A stretch of DNA of 64,000 nucleotides from JAEZBP01 sp963832725 (GTDB lineage: Bacteria; Myxococcota_A; Polyangia; Polyangiales; Sandaracinaceae): contig CAWHVG010000005.1 in NCBI GenBank assembly GCA_963832725.1, forward strand, positions 1,798,001-1,862,000. Direction: 5' to 3'. Position numbers and translations under genes: made by a program. This document shows positions 8,983-17,508 of the stretch, piece after piece. The first letter of the stretch is position 1. Each line of letters begins with the position of its first letter. The notes below the pieces were generated by a model. The model did not search any database and was not told where the DNA came from. It was given only the letters and a program-made list of their open reading frames with translations.

Positions 8983-9058
8983 GGGGCGCGTGCGTCGGAC
9001 CGGAGGCCGCCGTGATTTCGCCGCCGCGATTTCGCCGATTTGGCTGCCCCTGCCGCCC

Positions 9059-10447
9059 ATGTCGGCCACACTCCCGCCCATGCGGTTGGCGACGCTGTTG
9101 GGACCGGACCTCAAGGTCACGCTGGCGAGCGACCCGAGCGCCATCACCGAGGCGCTCGAGGAGTTCCACCCGGAGGACATCGCGGAGATCGTCGAGGAGC
9201 TGAGCCTCGAGGACACGCTGGCGCTCTTCCGTGCGCTCCCGGACGACTTCGCGGCGGGGGTGCTGGAACGGCTGCCGACCGAGAGCCAGACCGAGGTCCT
9301 CGAGAAGCTCTCGACGAGCGAGGCGGCCGAGCTCTTGAGCGAGATGGCGCCGGACGACCGCGCCGACGTCGTCCAAGAGCTCGACGACACGCTGGCGACC
9401 GAGCTCATCTCGCACCTCGAGCAGCACGAGCCGGAGATCGCGGTAGAGGTCCGGGAGCTGAGCGCCTACCCGGAGGACGTGGCGGGCGGTCTGATGACCA
9501 CCGACTACGTCGCGCTGCAGCCGGACATGAAGATCTGGCAGGCCGTCGAGGAGGTCCGCCGCCTCAGCCGCGACGAAGAGGTCGAGACCATCTACTACAT
9601 CTACGTCACGTACGGTCAGAAGCTGGTGGGCGTGCTCTCGCTGCGCGACCTCATCCTGAGCGATCCGGGCCAGACGCTCGACGAGCTCATGACCGAGAAC
9701 GTGGTGACGGTGCGCGACGTCGACGACCAGGAGGAGGTCGCCCGAACCATCGCGAAGTACGACTTCAGCGCCGTCCCGGTCGTGGACGAGCACGGCAACA
9801 TGCTCGGCGTGGTCACCGTCGACGACGTGGTCGACGTGGTCATCGAGGAGGCGACCGAGGACGCCCACCTCATGGGCGCCGTGAGCCCGATGGAGGAAGG
9901 CTACTTCGACACCAACCTCTGGCAGGCCTTCCGCTCGCGCGCGACCTGGCTGATCGTCCTCTTCCTCGGCGGCTTCCTGACCGCCACGGTGATGGAGTTC
10001 TATCAGCCGGAGCTGGAGACGGTGATCGCGCTGACGGTGTTCATCCCGCTGATCATCAGCTCGGGCGGCAACGCCGGCTCCCAGTCGGCCTCACTGGTCA
10101 TCCGCGCCATGGCGGTCGGCGACGTCGCGCCGAGCGACTGGATGAAGGTGCTGGGCCGCGAGGCCGTGACCAGCGTCGCGCTCGGGCTCGTGCTCGGTCT
10201 CCTCGGGTTCGGGCGCGCGTTCTTCACCGGCGAGAGCGCGGGCCTCATCCCGATGGCGGCCACGGTGTCGATCGCCACCCTCTCGGTGGTGGTGATGGGC
10301 AGCCTGATCGGCTCGCTCCTGCCGATGGCCATCCAGCGGGTCGGCCTCGACCCGGCCGTGAGCTCCACCCCCTTCATCGCCTCGCTCTCGGACGTCCTCG
10401 GGCTGCTGATCTACCTGACGATCGCCCGCATCTTCGTCCTGCCTTGA
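9059..10447 (+). CDS. mgtE: MgtE magnesium transporter
   Basis: Mg2+ channel of the inner membrane, 462 residues from the ATG at 9059 (an ATG at 9080 is equally possible). The order is an N-terminal MgtE superhelix (EEFHPEDIAEIVEEL, SEMAPDDRADVVQEL), two CBS domains (MTTDYVAL..., MTENVVTVRDV...AVPVVDEHGNMLGVVTVDDVVDV), a plug helix, and five membrane segments with the family motif SGGNAGSQSA before the last ones. The N-terminal and CBS domains close the pore at high internal Mg2+ in characterised MgtE, and all parts needed are present. Upstream frame extension to 8888 is possible but reads through the palindromes and is not coding-like. Confidence 0.95.
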   Translation: MSATLPPMRLATLLGPDLKVTLASDPSAITEALEEFHPEDIAEIVEELSLEDTLALFRALPDDFAAGVLERLPTESQTEVLEKLSTSEAAELLSEMAPDDRADVVQELDDTLATELISHLEQHEPEIAVEVRELSAYPEDVAGGLMTTDYVALQPDMKIWQAVEEVRRLSRDEEVETIYYIYVTYGQKLVGVLSLRDLILSDPGQTLDELMTENVVTVRDVDDQEEVARTIAKYDFSAVPVVDEHGNMLGVVTVDDVVDVVIEEATEDAHLMGAVSPMEEGYFDTNLWQAFRSRATWLIVLFLGGFLTATVMEFYQPELETVIALTVFIPLIISSGGNAGSQSASLVIRAMAVGDVAPSDWMKVLGREAVTSVALGLVLGLLGFGRAFFTGESAGLIPMAATVSIATLSVVVMGSLIGSLLPMAIQRVGLDPAVSSTPFIASLSDVLGLLIYLTIARIFVLP

Positions 10448-10472
10448 CAACCGCGAACTACCGATTCATTTT
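10444..10472 (+). promoter_or_regulatory. Putative sigma-70 promoter of the TetR gene
   Basis: TTGACA at 10444-10449 (overlapping the mgtE stop) is followed after 17 bases by CATTTT at 10467-10472. The predicted transcript would start within a few bases of the GTG at 10484, so the mRNA may be leaderless. The spacer contains GCGAAC at 10453, and the same GCGAAC-N8-(C/T)ATTTT arrangement recurs before the downstream NmrA-like gene. Confidence 0.5.
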
Positions 10473-10483
10473 TCGAGCAGACG

Positions 10484-11098
10484 GTGGCGCAGTACCTGAA
10501 GGACGACGTGCAGCGCCGGATCGCGGCGGCTGCGCTGGAGGAGTTCTGTGCGCGGGGCTTCCGGTCGGCGACGATGGCCGCCATCGCGCGCGCGGCCGGG
10601 ATCTCCACCGGCAACATCTACCGCTACTACGAGAACAAAGAGGTTCTCTTCGACGACGTGGTGCCGCCCTCTCTCGTCCGGGAGCTGAAGCGGCTGATCC
10701 GGGACCGCATGAAGGCGCTCGAGGGCGTGGACGACGTGCGGGAGCTGTCGGCGGACGCGCCGTGGCACGTCCTCTCGCGCGAAGTGATGGATCTGGCGCT
10801 GACGCACCGACTCCCGGTGGCCATCCTGCTGTCCAACGCGCCCGGCACCCGGCACGAGGGCTTCGCCGAGGAGCTGATCGGGTCGATGAGCGAGCTGGCG
10901 CTGGCCCACTTCCACGGGCTGAAGCCGGACTTGCGCGTGAGCGCGACGATCCGGCTGAACCTCGCGATCGTCTACCGCAACCTGGTGCTGGCGATGGTCC
11001 GCATCCTCACCACGTTCGAGGAGCCCACGCTCATCGAGGGTGCGGTGAGCGAGTACACCCGCTTCCACCTGGCCGGACTGAAGGCCCTCTTCGCCTGA
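10484..11098 (+). CDS. TetR/AcrR-family transcriptional regulator
   Basis: One-component regulator of 204 residues with a GTG start. The N-terminal helix-turn-helix is clear (IAAAALEEFCARGFRSATMAAIARAAGISTGNIYRYYENKEVLFDDV). The ligand-binding C-terminal half is helical and diverged, as usual in the family, so the effector cannot be inferred. It lies 36 bp after mgtE with its own promoter-like sequence, and 91 bp before an NmrA-like gene in the same direction that probably belongs to its regulon. Confidence 0.9.
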   Translation: MAQYLKDDVQRRIAAAALEEFCARGFRSATMAAIARAAGISTGNIYRYYENKEVLFDDVVPPSLVRELKRLIRDRMKALEGVDDVRELSADAPWHVLSREVMDLALTHRLPVAILLSNAPGTRHEGFAEELIGSMSELALAHFHGLKPDLRVSATIRLNLAIVYRNLVLAMVRILTTFEEPTLIEGAVSEYTRFHLAGLKALFA

Positions 11099-11140
11099 CC
11101 GGCGCCCGGACGGGGGCCCGGCGATGCGCACACCCCAAAA

Positions 11141-11160
11141 GCGAACGGTACGTTTATTTT
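11141..11160 (+). promoter_or_regulatory. Putative TetR operator/promoter before the NmrA-like gene
   Basis: GCGAACGGTACGTTTATTTT contains the dyad AACG-GTA-CGTT overlapping a -10-like TATTTT. GCGAAC lies exactly 14 bases before (C/T)ATTTT here and at the TetR gene's own promoter (10453/10467). The shared element and spacing suggest a common operator for autoregulation and control of this gene. Confidence 0.4.
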
Positions 11161-11189
11161 ATGACGGCTCGGCGAAAGACGAGGACGAT

Positions 11190-12059
11190 ATGAAGAACGA
11201 CACGATCTTGGTGATGGGCGCGACCGGCGCGGTCGGTGCGGAGGTCCTGCGGCTGGCGGTGGAAGCGGGCCGATCGGTCGTGGGCGCGTCGCGCAGACCG
11301 GACGCGGCGGCGGCACGAGTAGGAGGTCGTTGGGTCGAGCTCGATTTGGAGCGCCCCGAGACATTCGCTCCGGCGCTGTCGGAGGTGTCGAAGGTCTTCC
11401 TCATCGCCCGCCCGGGAGACGAAGAGGCCGACCGATTCGCCGCCCCGCTGATCGAGGCGATGGTCGACGCGAAGGTGCGCCACGTCGTGCACCTGTCGGC
11501 GATGGGCGCCGAAGCGCGCCCCAGCTTCTCGATCCGCAAGGTGGAGCTTCTCCTGGAGGCATCGGGCCTCTCGTTCACGCACCTGCGTCCGAACTGGTTC
11601 TTCCAGGTGCTGGGCACCGGCGCGCTGCAGCGCGGCATCCTCGCGGCGGGCGAAATCCGTCTTCCGGCCGGCGACGCGGGCATCTCCTACCTCGACGCCC
11701 GCGACGTGGCGAGAGCGGCAGCGAGCGTGCTGACCACGCCGGGCCACGAAGGCGAGGCGTACACGCTGACCGGCCCCGAGGCGCTGGATCACGCGCAGAT
11801 CGCCCACACGATCGAGCGCGTTCGCGGCGCCCCGGTCCGCTACCTCGCGATCGACGAAGCCGAGGCTCGCGCCACGCTGAGCGCGTCGGGCTTCCCGAGT
11901 CCATGGATCGAGCGCCTGATCGCCTTCTACCGCTTGGTCCGCGACGGAGCCTGCGCCCCGGTGACCGAAGACCTCGCCCGCCTCCTCGCCCGCCGCCCGA
12001 CCACCTTCGCCGCGTTCGCCGAAGAGCACGCCACAGCCTGGGCGCCCCCCACCCCGTGA
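11190..12059 (+). CDS. NmrA-like NAD(P)-binding protein (SDR superfamily)
   Basis: Rossmann-fold protein of 289 residues. The ATG at 11190 is supported by GAGG upstream; an earlier in-frame ATG at 11124 precedes the putative promoter. The N-terminal dinucleotide motif is VMGATGAVGAEVLR. HLSAMGAEA and SFTHLRPNWFFQV match the NmrA/QOR2-like (atypical SDR) branch, which often acts as NAD(P)H:quinone oxidoreductase or redox-sensing regulator. No catalytic YxxxK is evident. A TetR gene precedes it. Exact substrate unknown. Confidence 0.8.
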   Translation: MKNDTILVMGATGAVGAEVLRLAVEAGRSVVGASRRPDAAAARVGGRWVELDLERPETFAPALSEVSKVFLIARPGDEEADRFAAPLIEAMVDAKVRHVVHLSAMGAEARPSFSIRKVELLLEASGLSFTHLRPNWFFQVLGTGALQRGILAAGEIRLPAGDAGISYLDARDVARAAASVLTTPGHEGEAYTLTGPEALDHAQIAHTIERVRGAPVRYLAIDEAEARATLSASGFPSPWIERLIAFYRLVRDGACAPVTEDLARLLARRPTTFAAFAEEHATAWAPPTP

Positions 12060-12116
12060 GCGGCAAGAGCGACCCCGAGCCGTGAGCGCCAAGAGCGACC
12101 CCGAGCCGTGCGCGCT
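12054..12116. repeat. Tandem 26-bp repeat between convergent genes
   Basis: CCGTGAGCGGCAAGAGCGAC plus six more bases is repeated once with one difference and begins a third copy. It includes the TGA of the NmrA-like gene and abuts the stop of the convergent kinase gene. No hairpin-plus-T terminator is visible. Confidence 0.8.
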
Positions 12117-14437
12117 CAGCGAAATGCCGCGTCCGCGCGCTGCCGCACCATCGCCCGCGCCGCGTCGAACCTCGCGTCCCCGCGTACGAGCGACAACAGA
12201 GGCGCCCGGTCCATCCACTCGATGTCCACCAGCGCGCCCTCCGCCGCCCGCGACACCGCCTCCAGCACCTGCTCGCGCTCCCCCTGCGACGCTGCGATCT
12301 CCGCCTCGAGCTGCAACAGCAACGCGTGAAATCGCCGATTCGCCGTCGTCGCCGCCAGCTCGTCCAGGAACGCGCGCGCCGAAGCGCCCCGCACCTCACC
12401 GAGGCAACCCAGCGTGTACGTGCGGATCAATCGCAGCTCCGGATCGTGGCCCTCCCCCAGTCGTTCGGCCACCCGCCGCAGCATCCCCCGATCCCCACGG
12501 TACGCGGCGATGCGGGCGCGGCTCCGCAACGCATACACGAGCATGTCCGTCCGCTCCTCGATGCGCGCCAGCCAAGCCTCCGCCTCCGCCCGCCGGCCGT
12601 GCAGCTCGTGGTGACGCATCAGCTCCGCGAACCCGTGGTCCATGGTCGGCTCCAGATCCATCGCCGCCCGTAGGTGAGCCACGCCTTCGGCGGGTCGGCC
12701 GGCTTCGAGATAAAGCCGCCCCAGATAATCGAGCGCCTCGGCGAACGTCGGCGCCAGCGCCAGCGCTTCCTCCAACGCCAACCGGCACGCCCGAAAGTCT
12801 CCGTCCTGTGCCGCGAGGATGGCCGACGCGAGATGGCTCTCCGGCAGCTCCGACGCCGACGACAAGGCACGCAGAACGCTCTCGCGAGAGGCCTTCTCCC
12901 AATCGCGCGAGCCGCTGGCGCCAGGGATGAACCACGCTCTCAGGCACGCGCTCGCATGCGCCGCGATGGCCGGCGGGAAGCCGGGAGCCTCCTCCAGACA
13001 GCGCTCGAGCAACCCGACCACCTCGTCGATCCGCGCGTAGCGCGAACCCATCAGCGCCCGCCGCGCGCGCAGGTACGTTTGGATTGCGCCGATCGGCGCG
13101 TCGCCCCGATGGAGCGCCGTCGTCAACCCGACCCGAAGCGCCTCCACGATCCGCCGGCCGACGCGGTCCTCGAGCTCGAACACGTCGGCGATCTCGCTCT
13201 CGAAGCGCTCGCTCCAGAGCTGCACGCCGGCCTCGGCGTCGAGCAGCCGAACGCCGACTCGCATCCGCTCGCCGACCACGTGTACCGTGCCGTCGACGCG
13301 GGCGTCGGGTTGCCGGCCGGCGCTCGACGACGCGCTCTCGTCCAGCGTGATGCCCACCACGCGCAGCCCGCGCGTTCGGGCCAGCAGATCCGTGATCAGG
13401 TCGCCGAGCACCCCCGCCAGCGCGGCGTGCTCCTCGGGCCCGTAGTAGCGGAGCGGCGCGACCGCGATGACGTGCTCGCGGCTGCGCGAGGACCCGAGCC
13501 CCGACGAGCTCCGGCCGAGAAGGGCCGCCTCGGCCGAACGCGCGAGCTCCTCCTGCGTACCGAGCTCGTCGGCGGCGAAGGGCACGAGCGCTTGCGCCAC
13601 GGCGTTTCCGTCCGGCGGTCGGGCCGCGCGGTCGCGCGCCATGCAGCGCAAGACCAAGAGCGCGAGCTCGTCCGGGATCCCGGGCGCGATGCCGCGGGGA
13701 TCGGGCGGTGGGCGGTAGACACGCGCGAGCGCGGTGGCCATCGGCGTGCGCTCCCGGAACGGCAGCCGACCGGTCAGCAGCTCGAACGCGAGCAGGCCGA
13801 GCGCGTACACGTCTGCGCGAGCGTCGATCGGCTCGCCGATCATCTGCTCGGGCGCCATGTAGAAGAGCGTCCCGACGATCGGGGAGCCAGCCAGCGTCGC
13901 GAACACGTCGTCGTCGATGGCGCGGGCGAGACCGAAGTCGCTGAGCGAGACGAGCCCGCTCCGGTCGACGAGCACGTTCGCCGGCTTGAGATCACGGTGC
14001 ACGACCCCCACCGCGTGCGCGGCACCGAGCGCGCGGGCGATGGAGAGCAGGAGCGACGCGGCGCGAGCCGGAGCGAGCGGTTGCCGGGCGGAGAGCAGCG
14101 AGGAGAGATCGCCTCCCTCGATGAGCTGCATGGTCAGGTAGTGAACGCCGCCGTACTCACCGATGTCGTGGATGCGAGCGACGTTCGGGTGGGTGACGCG
14201 CCGCGCCACACGGACCTCGCGGCGAAAGCGCTCGATCGCTCCGGGACCGCCCGGATCGCTGAGCACTTTCAGGGCGACGGGCTCGGCGAGCACCTCGTCG
14301 AGGACGCGGTACACGGCCCCCATGCCACCGCGGCCGAGCAAGCACTCGATGCGGTAGCGCCGCGCGAAGAGCTCGCCCGGCTCGAGACGGTCGACGTCGA
14401 GGTGCGCCGGGGGTCGAAGCTCGGTTCGGTCGTTCAC
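12116..14437 (-). CDS. Ser/Thr protein kinase with TolB-like and TPR regions
   Basis: Protein of 773 residues from a GTG. Residues ~28-290 are a Hanks-type kinase: LGRGGMGAVYRV glycine loop, VALKVL lysine, HRDLKPANVL catalytic loop, SDFGLA metal-binding loop and GTLFYMAPEQ activation segment, all intact. Residues ~325-440 (HVIAVAPLRYYG...GDLITDLLARTRGLRVVG) resemble the FlgO/TolB-like module seen in adenylate-cyclase and kinase fusions. The remainder contains tetratricopeptide-like helices (LEEALALAPTFAEALDYLGRLYLEAGRP). There is no transmembrane helix, so it is cytoplasmic. Predicted to sense through its TPR scaffold; substrates unknown. Convergent with the NmrA-like gene and divergent from gpx. 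Confidence 0.9.
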   Translation of the reverse strand: MNDRTELRPPAHLDVDRLEPGELFARRYRIECLLGRGGMGAVYRVLDEVLAEPVALKVLSDPGGPGAIERFRREVRVARRVTHPNVARIHDIGEYGGVHYLTMQLIEGGDLSSLLSARQPLAPARAASLLLSIARALGAAHAVGVVHRDLKPANVLVDRSGLVSLSDFGLARAIDDDVFATLAGSPIVGTLFYMAPEQMIGEPIDARADVYALGLLAFELLTGRLPFRERTPMATALARVYRPPPDPRGIAPGIPDELALLVLRCMARDRAARPPDGNAVAQALVPFAADELGTQEELARSAEAALLGRSSSGLGSSRSREHVIAVAPLRYYGPEEHAALAGVLGDLITDLLARTRGLRVVGITLDESASSSAGRQPDARVDGTVHVVGERMRVGVRLLDAEAGVQLWSERFESEIADVFELEDRVGRRIVEALRVGLTTALHRGDAPIGAIQTYLRARRALMGSRYARIDEVVGLLERCLEEAPGFPPAIAAHASACLRAWFIPGASGSRDWEKASRESVLRALSSASELPESHLASAILAAQDGDFRACRLALEEALALAPTFAEALDYLGRLYLEAGRPAEGVAHLRAAMDLEPTMDHGFAELMRHHELHGRRAEAEAWLARIEERTDMLVYALRSRARIAAYRGDRGMLRRVAERLGEGHDPELRLIRTYTLGCLGEVRGASARAFLDELAATTANRRFHALLLQLEAEIAASQGEREQVLEAVSRAAEGALVDIEWMDRAPLLSLVRGDARFDAARAMVRQRADAAFR

Positions 14438-14784
14438 CGGCTGGGAGTGTAAAGACTCTCGGGCCCGCCCGGCAGTCCGTGAGCGCCGGCTGGCGGAATG
14501 CGCGTCGGGCTCGGGCGCGGGGAGACGAGCGCTCCCGCGATTCCGTCAGCGACGGCACTTCCATCGGGGAGAAAGCGGGCGCCGCTCGTGACGCCGCCGG
14601 CCGAGCGCGCGCGTACCGAGCGATCCGATCCCACGGGGCGTGGTGGCCGGGGCCACCGGCACGCCGCCAGACGGGGGTGGCGGCTCACTCTCTCGCACCG
14701 CGGACGACCGGGCTTCGACCGAAGCTACGTGATCGTGGCCGCCAGCGGATTGATGCGCGGCCGCTCGCGTTCACGTACGGGCGC
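14438..14784. other. Divergent intergenic region, no gene seen
   Basis: Between the leftward kinase and the rightward glutathione peroxidase. Open frames here have no coding character. A dyad GGTGGCC-GG-GGCCACC lies in the middle (about 14641-14656) and could be a regulatory or mRNA structure. No confident -35/-10 pair was found for either gene. Confidence 0.5.
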
Positions 14785-15273
14785 ATGACGACCCTGCACG
14801 ACTTCCGCATGAAGACGCTGGCCAGCGAGGTGATGATGAACTTCGAGGAGCTCCGCGGCCGGGCGGTGCTCGTGGTCAACGTCGCCAGCCAGTGCGGGCT
14901 CACGCCGCAGTACCAAGGACTCGAGGAGCTGCACGAGAAGTACGAGGGGCGCGGCCTCACGGTGCTCGGCTTCCCCTGCAACCAGTTCGGGGGCCAGGAG
15001 CCGGGGACCGAGGCGGACATCGCCGAGCTCTGCCGTGGGTACGGCGTGAAGTTCCCGATGTTCTCCAAGATCCAGGTCAACGGCACCGGCGCCCACGAGC
15101 TCTTCCAGTGGCTCAAGCGCGAACCGACCGAGCCGGAGGGCCCGGGCGACCTCACCTGGAACTTCACGAAGTTCCTCGCCGGCAAGAGCGGGCGGGTGCT
15201 CGCGCGGTTCTCGCCCAAGACGACGCCCGACGATCCGAGGCTGGTCCAGGCGATCGAGCGCGCGCTCGACTGA
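14785..15273 (+). CDS. Glutathione peroxidase family (Cys-type)
   Basis: Peroxidase of 162 residues reducing H2O2 and organic hydroperoxides. Family motifs are complete: NVASQCGLTPQY with the catalytic Cys at residue 37, LGFPCNQFGGQEPG with the second Cys and Gln, and LTWNFTKFL with the catalytic Trp/Asn. The active residue is Cys (TGC), not selenocysteine. Bacterial and plant Cys-type enzymes generally use thioredoxin rather than glutathione, which fits with trxB 2.7 kb away. Start chosen at the ATG where homology begins (MTTLHDFRMKTL). Cytoplasmic, no signal peptide. Confidence 0.92.
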   Translation: MTTLHDFRMKTLASEVMMNFEELRGRAVLVVNVASQCGLTPQYQGLEELHEKYEGRGLTVLGFPCNQFGGQEPGTEADIAELCRGYGVKFPMFSKIQVNGTGAHELFQWLKREPTEPEGPGDLTWNFTKFLAGKSGRVLARFSPKTTPDDPRLVQAIERALD

Positions 15274-15389
15274 AGCGCTCGGCCGAGCACGCCCGGGCGG
15301 ACGGTGGAGCCACCACGCCCGCCGGTTGGAGCGACGCGGACCTGGGCCGGAGGGGAAGATCGCCGGGCGAGGCGAGGTATGGTCGCTCG

Positions 15390-16043
15390 ATGCCCCGCTT
15401 CGCGCTCGCTTGCCTCTTGCTCGCCGGATGTGGCCACTCGGCGCCCGAGCGATCGTCCCCGCCGCCGGACCCAGCATCCGATCGGAGGGCGCAGCCCGAA
15501 CGAAGCCCTGGAGAGCGAGCGGCGGACCAGCCGAGCGACGACTCCTCGGGCGAGAACGGCACCGCGACGGGCGAGAACGGCACCGCGACGGGCGAGGACG
15601 GCACGGGCGAGGACGACGCGCTCCACCTCGAGTGGATGCGGAGCATGGGCGCCGCCTTCGTCGATCAGGTCTCGGTCCGCGACGACGGCCAGCTCGTGTG
15701 GGTGGCCAGCCCGGAGCGCGTGGGTGGCACGGCGCACGCGGTCACGTTGCGGCTCACCCCCCGGGAGGTCCGAGCGGTGCGCGAGGCCGTCGAGGGCTCC
15801 GGCTTCTTCGAGCTGCCGGCGGAGCCGAGCCCCTCGGGCGTCGAGGACGGCGTGCAGATCGTCGTTCGCGTTCGGCTCGGCGACCGGACCCATCGCGTCC
15901 GCGCCGAAGAGCCCGTCCCACCGGGCGTGCAGCGGATCATCACCCAGGTCGCAGCACTGCTCTCGACCGACGCGCGGCGCGAGGCCTTGCGGCGCGCACC
16001 CGAGGCGCAGCCCGAGGACTACGACCCGAGCTTGGTGGAGTAG
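15390..16043 (+). CDS. Hypothetical lipoprotein
   Basis: Protein of 217 residues with a lipoprotein signal (FALACLLLAGCGHSAP). The mature N-terminus is a low-complexity Pro/Ser/Asp linker containing GENGTAT twice from a 21-bp tandem repeat. The folded part (~80-217) reads LRLTPREVRAVREAVEGSGFFELP, a pattern seen in small beta-rich proteins that I cannot assign. Its last ~30 codons are part of a tandem duplication extending past the stop. It is convergent with moaC. Confidence 0.7.
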   Translation: MPRFALACLLLAGCGHSAPERSSPPPDPASDRRAQPERSPGERAADQPSDDSSGENGTATGENGTATGEDGTGEDDALHLEWMRSMGAAFVDQVSVRDDGQLVWVASPERVGGTAHAVTLRLTPREVRAVREAVEGSGFFELPAEPSPSGVEDGVQIVVRVRLGDRTHRVRAEEPVPPGVQRIITQVAALLSTDARREALRRAPEAQPEDYDPSLVE

Positions 16044-16216
16044 CTAGTACCGGCGCCCGCGGACGATCAGTCGCGCGTCCAGTGCCAGCACTGCTCTCGA
16101 CCGACGCGCGGCGCGAGGCCTTGCGGCGCGCACCCGTGGCGCAGCCCGAGGACTACGATCCGAGCTTGGTGGAGTAGCTCGGCGGTCGCGGACGATCAGT
16201 CGCGCGTCCAGTGCCC
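15952..16216. repeat. Tandem duplication of about 134 bp across two gene ends
   Basis: The sequence from 15952 to ~16085 is repeated from 16086 to ~16216 with a few substitutions and a 6-base loss. Each copy contains the last ~30 codons and stop of the lipoprotein gene plus, on the other strand, the last codons of moaC (HWTRD and its stop). The functional moaC end is in the right copy and the functional lipoprotein end in the left, so both reading frames survived. Confidence 0.9.
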
Positions 16217-16678
16217 GGAGCGGCCGCCTCGCTTCTCTTCGAGGCGGACCTCCTCGATCGACATCCCGCGGTCGACGGCCTTGAGCATGTCGTAGACGGT
16301 GAGCGCGGCGACGCTCGCCGCCGTGAGCGCTTCCATCTCGACGCCGGTGCGGTCCCGAGCGCGAGCGCGGACCTCGATGCGGACGCGCTCCTCGTCGTCG
16401 AACGTGAACGCCACCTCGACGCTGGTGAGCGCGATGTGGTGGCAGAGCGGGATCAGCTCCGGCGTCCGCTTGGCCGCCTGGATGCCCGCGATGCGCGCGG
16501 CGGCGAGCACGTCCCCTTTCGGAGCCTGCCCGCCGCGTAACAGCGCGAGTGTGTCCGAGCACATGCGCACGGCCGCGGTCGCGACCGCTTCCCGGTTCGT
16601 GACCTCTTTGGAGCCCACATCGACCATGCGGGCGCGGCCTTGCGCATCGAGGTGCGTCAGCTCCGGCTCGTCGGACAC
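16196..16678 (-). CDS. moaC: Cyclic pyranopterin monophosphate synthase MoaC
   Basis: Molybdenum cofactor enzyme of 160 residues converting the MoaA product to cyclic pyranopterin monophosphate. Diagnostic motifs are present: MVDVGSKEVTNREAVA at the N-terminus, TPELIPLCHHIALTSVEV with the substrate-binding histidines, and GVEMEALTAASVAALTVYDMLKA. Lys of EEKRGGRSG is retained at the C-terminus. Full family length. No other moa/moe genes are in the window, so cofactor synthesis genes are dispersed. Confidence 0.95.
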   Translation of the reverse strand: MSDEPELTHLDAQGRARMVDVGSKEVTNREAVATAAVRMCSDTLALLRGGQAPKGDVLAAARIAGIQAAKRTPELIPLCHHIALTSVEVAFTFDDEERVRIEVRARARDRTGVEMEALTAASVAALTVYDMLKAVDRGMSIEEVRLEEKRGGRSGHWTRD

Positions 16679-16703
16679 GGCCGGAGCCTACCACGCACGC
16701 GGA

Positions 16704-17306
16704 TCAGGGCTGCGAGCTCTCGCTCTTGTTCGCCATGGACGGGATCACGCCGCGCGTGCCGGTGACGCGCGCGACGAGCTCGACCCGGCTGTGCACGCCC
16801 AGCTTCGCGAAGATCCGCTTGAGGTAGGTGTTCACGGTGGCCACGGTCAGCCCGGTGCTGTCCGCGATCTGCCGCGTCGAGGCGCCCGAGAGGAGCCGTC
16901 CGACCACGTCGCGCTCGCGCGGCGTGAGCGGCGTCTTCTCGAGCATCGCCTGCACGTCCTCGTAGGTTCGCTGCGACGTGTTCCCGTCGATCCGTTTGGC
17001 GTAGCGGATGCCACGCCCCAGGATCCCGGTGCCCCAGCGGACCAGCTCCATGTCCGCCTCGGAGAGCGGCGTGGCGAAGATGTGCAGCGTGCCGATCTCC
17101 TCCGTCCCCGCCCTCACGGGCAATGTCACCGCGGCCGCGCCGGCCGGAGCCGGCTCGCTCTGGTGAATGTCCTGGCCCATCTCCAAGCGGAACCCGTTGG
17201 CGCCGACCAGGTCGGCGAGTCGCTCTGCGCCCCTGCGGGCGTAGTTGCGAACCGGGTCCAACTCGAAGAGTCCTTCTGCGATTTCCAAGTGCCGGTGTGT
17301 CAGCAC
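16704..17306 (-). CDS. LuxR-type HTH transcriptional regulator
   Basis: Regulator of 200 residues. The C-terminal ~60 residues are a textbook LuxR/NarL helix-turn-helix (LTPRERDVVGRLLSGASTRQ, then LTVATVNTYLKRIFAKLGVHSR). The N-terminal ~120 residues look like a small sensory domain (GAF/PAS-like in length), with no phospho-acceptor receiver signature. It is divergent from trxB across a 200-bp intergenic region, so control of trxB is a reasonable guess. Ligand unknown. Confidence 0.9.
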   Translation of the reverse strand: MLTHRHLEIAEGLFELDPVRNYARRGAERLADLVGANGFRLEMGQDIHQSEPAPAGAAAVTLPVRAGTEEIGTLHIFATPLSEADMELVRWGTGILGRGIRYAKRIDGNTSQRTYEDVQAMLEKTPLTPRERDVVGRLLSGASTRQIADSTGLTVATVNTYLKRIFAKLGVHSRVELVARVTGTRGVIPSMANKSESSQP

Positions 17307-17508
17307 GGCCCCCCTCCAAACTACGTGCCCCCCGTTACCTCCACGATTGGAGGCCTCCGAGCGGCGACGACATGGGATTCTCAGGTTTTGGGACGGCCCC
17401 AGTCAAGGCCGCCCCATCGACGAGATTGGTGGTAGGTCCCGAGATGGGCTATCGGAAGGGGTCGACAGCAGCTTTTTGGTGCTCCACCTGTTCGGGCCTG
17501 GGAGAAAC

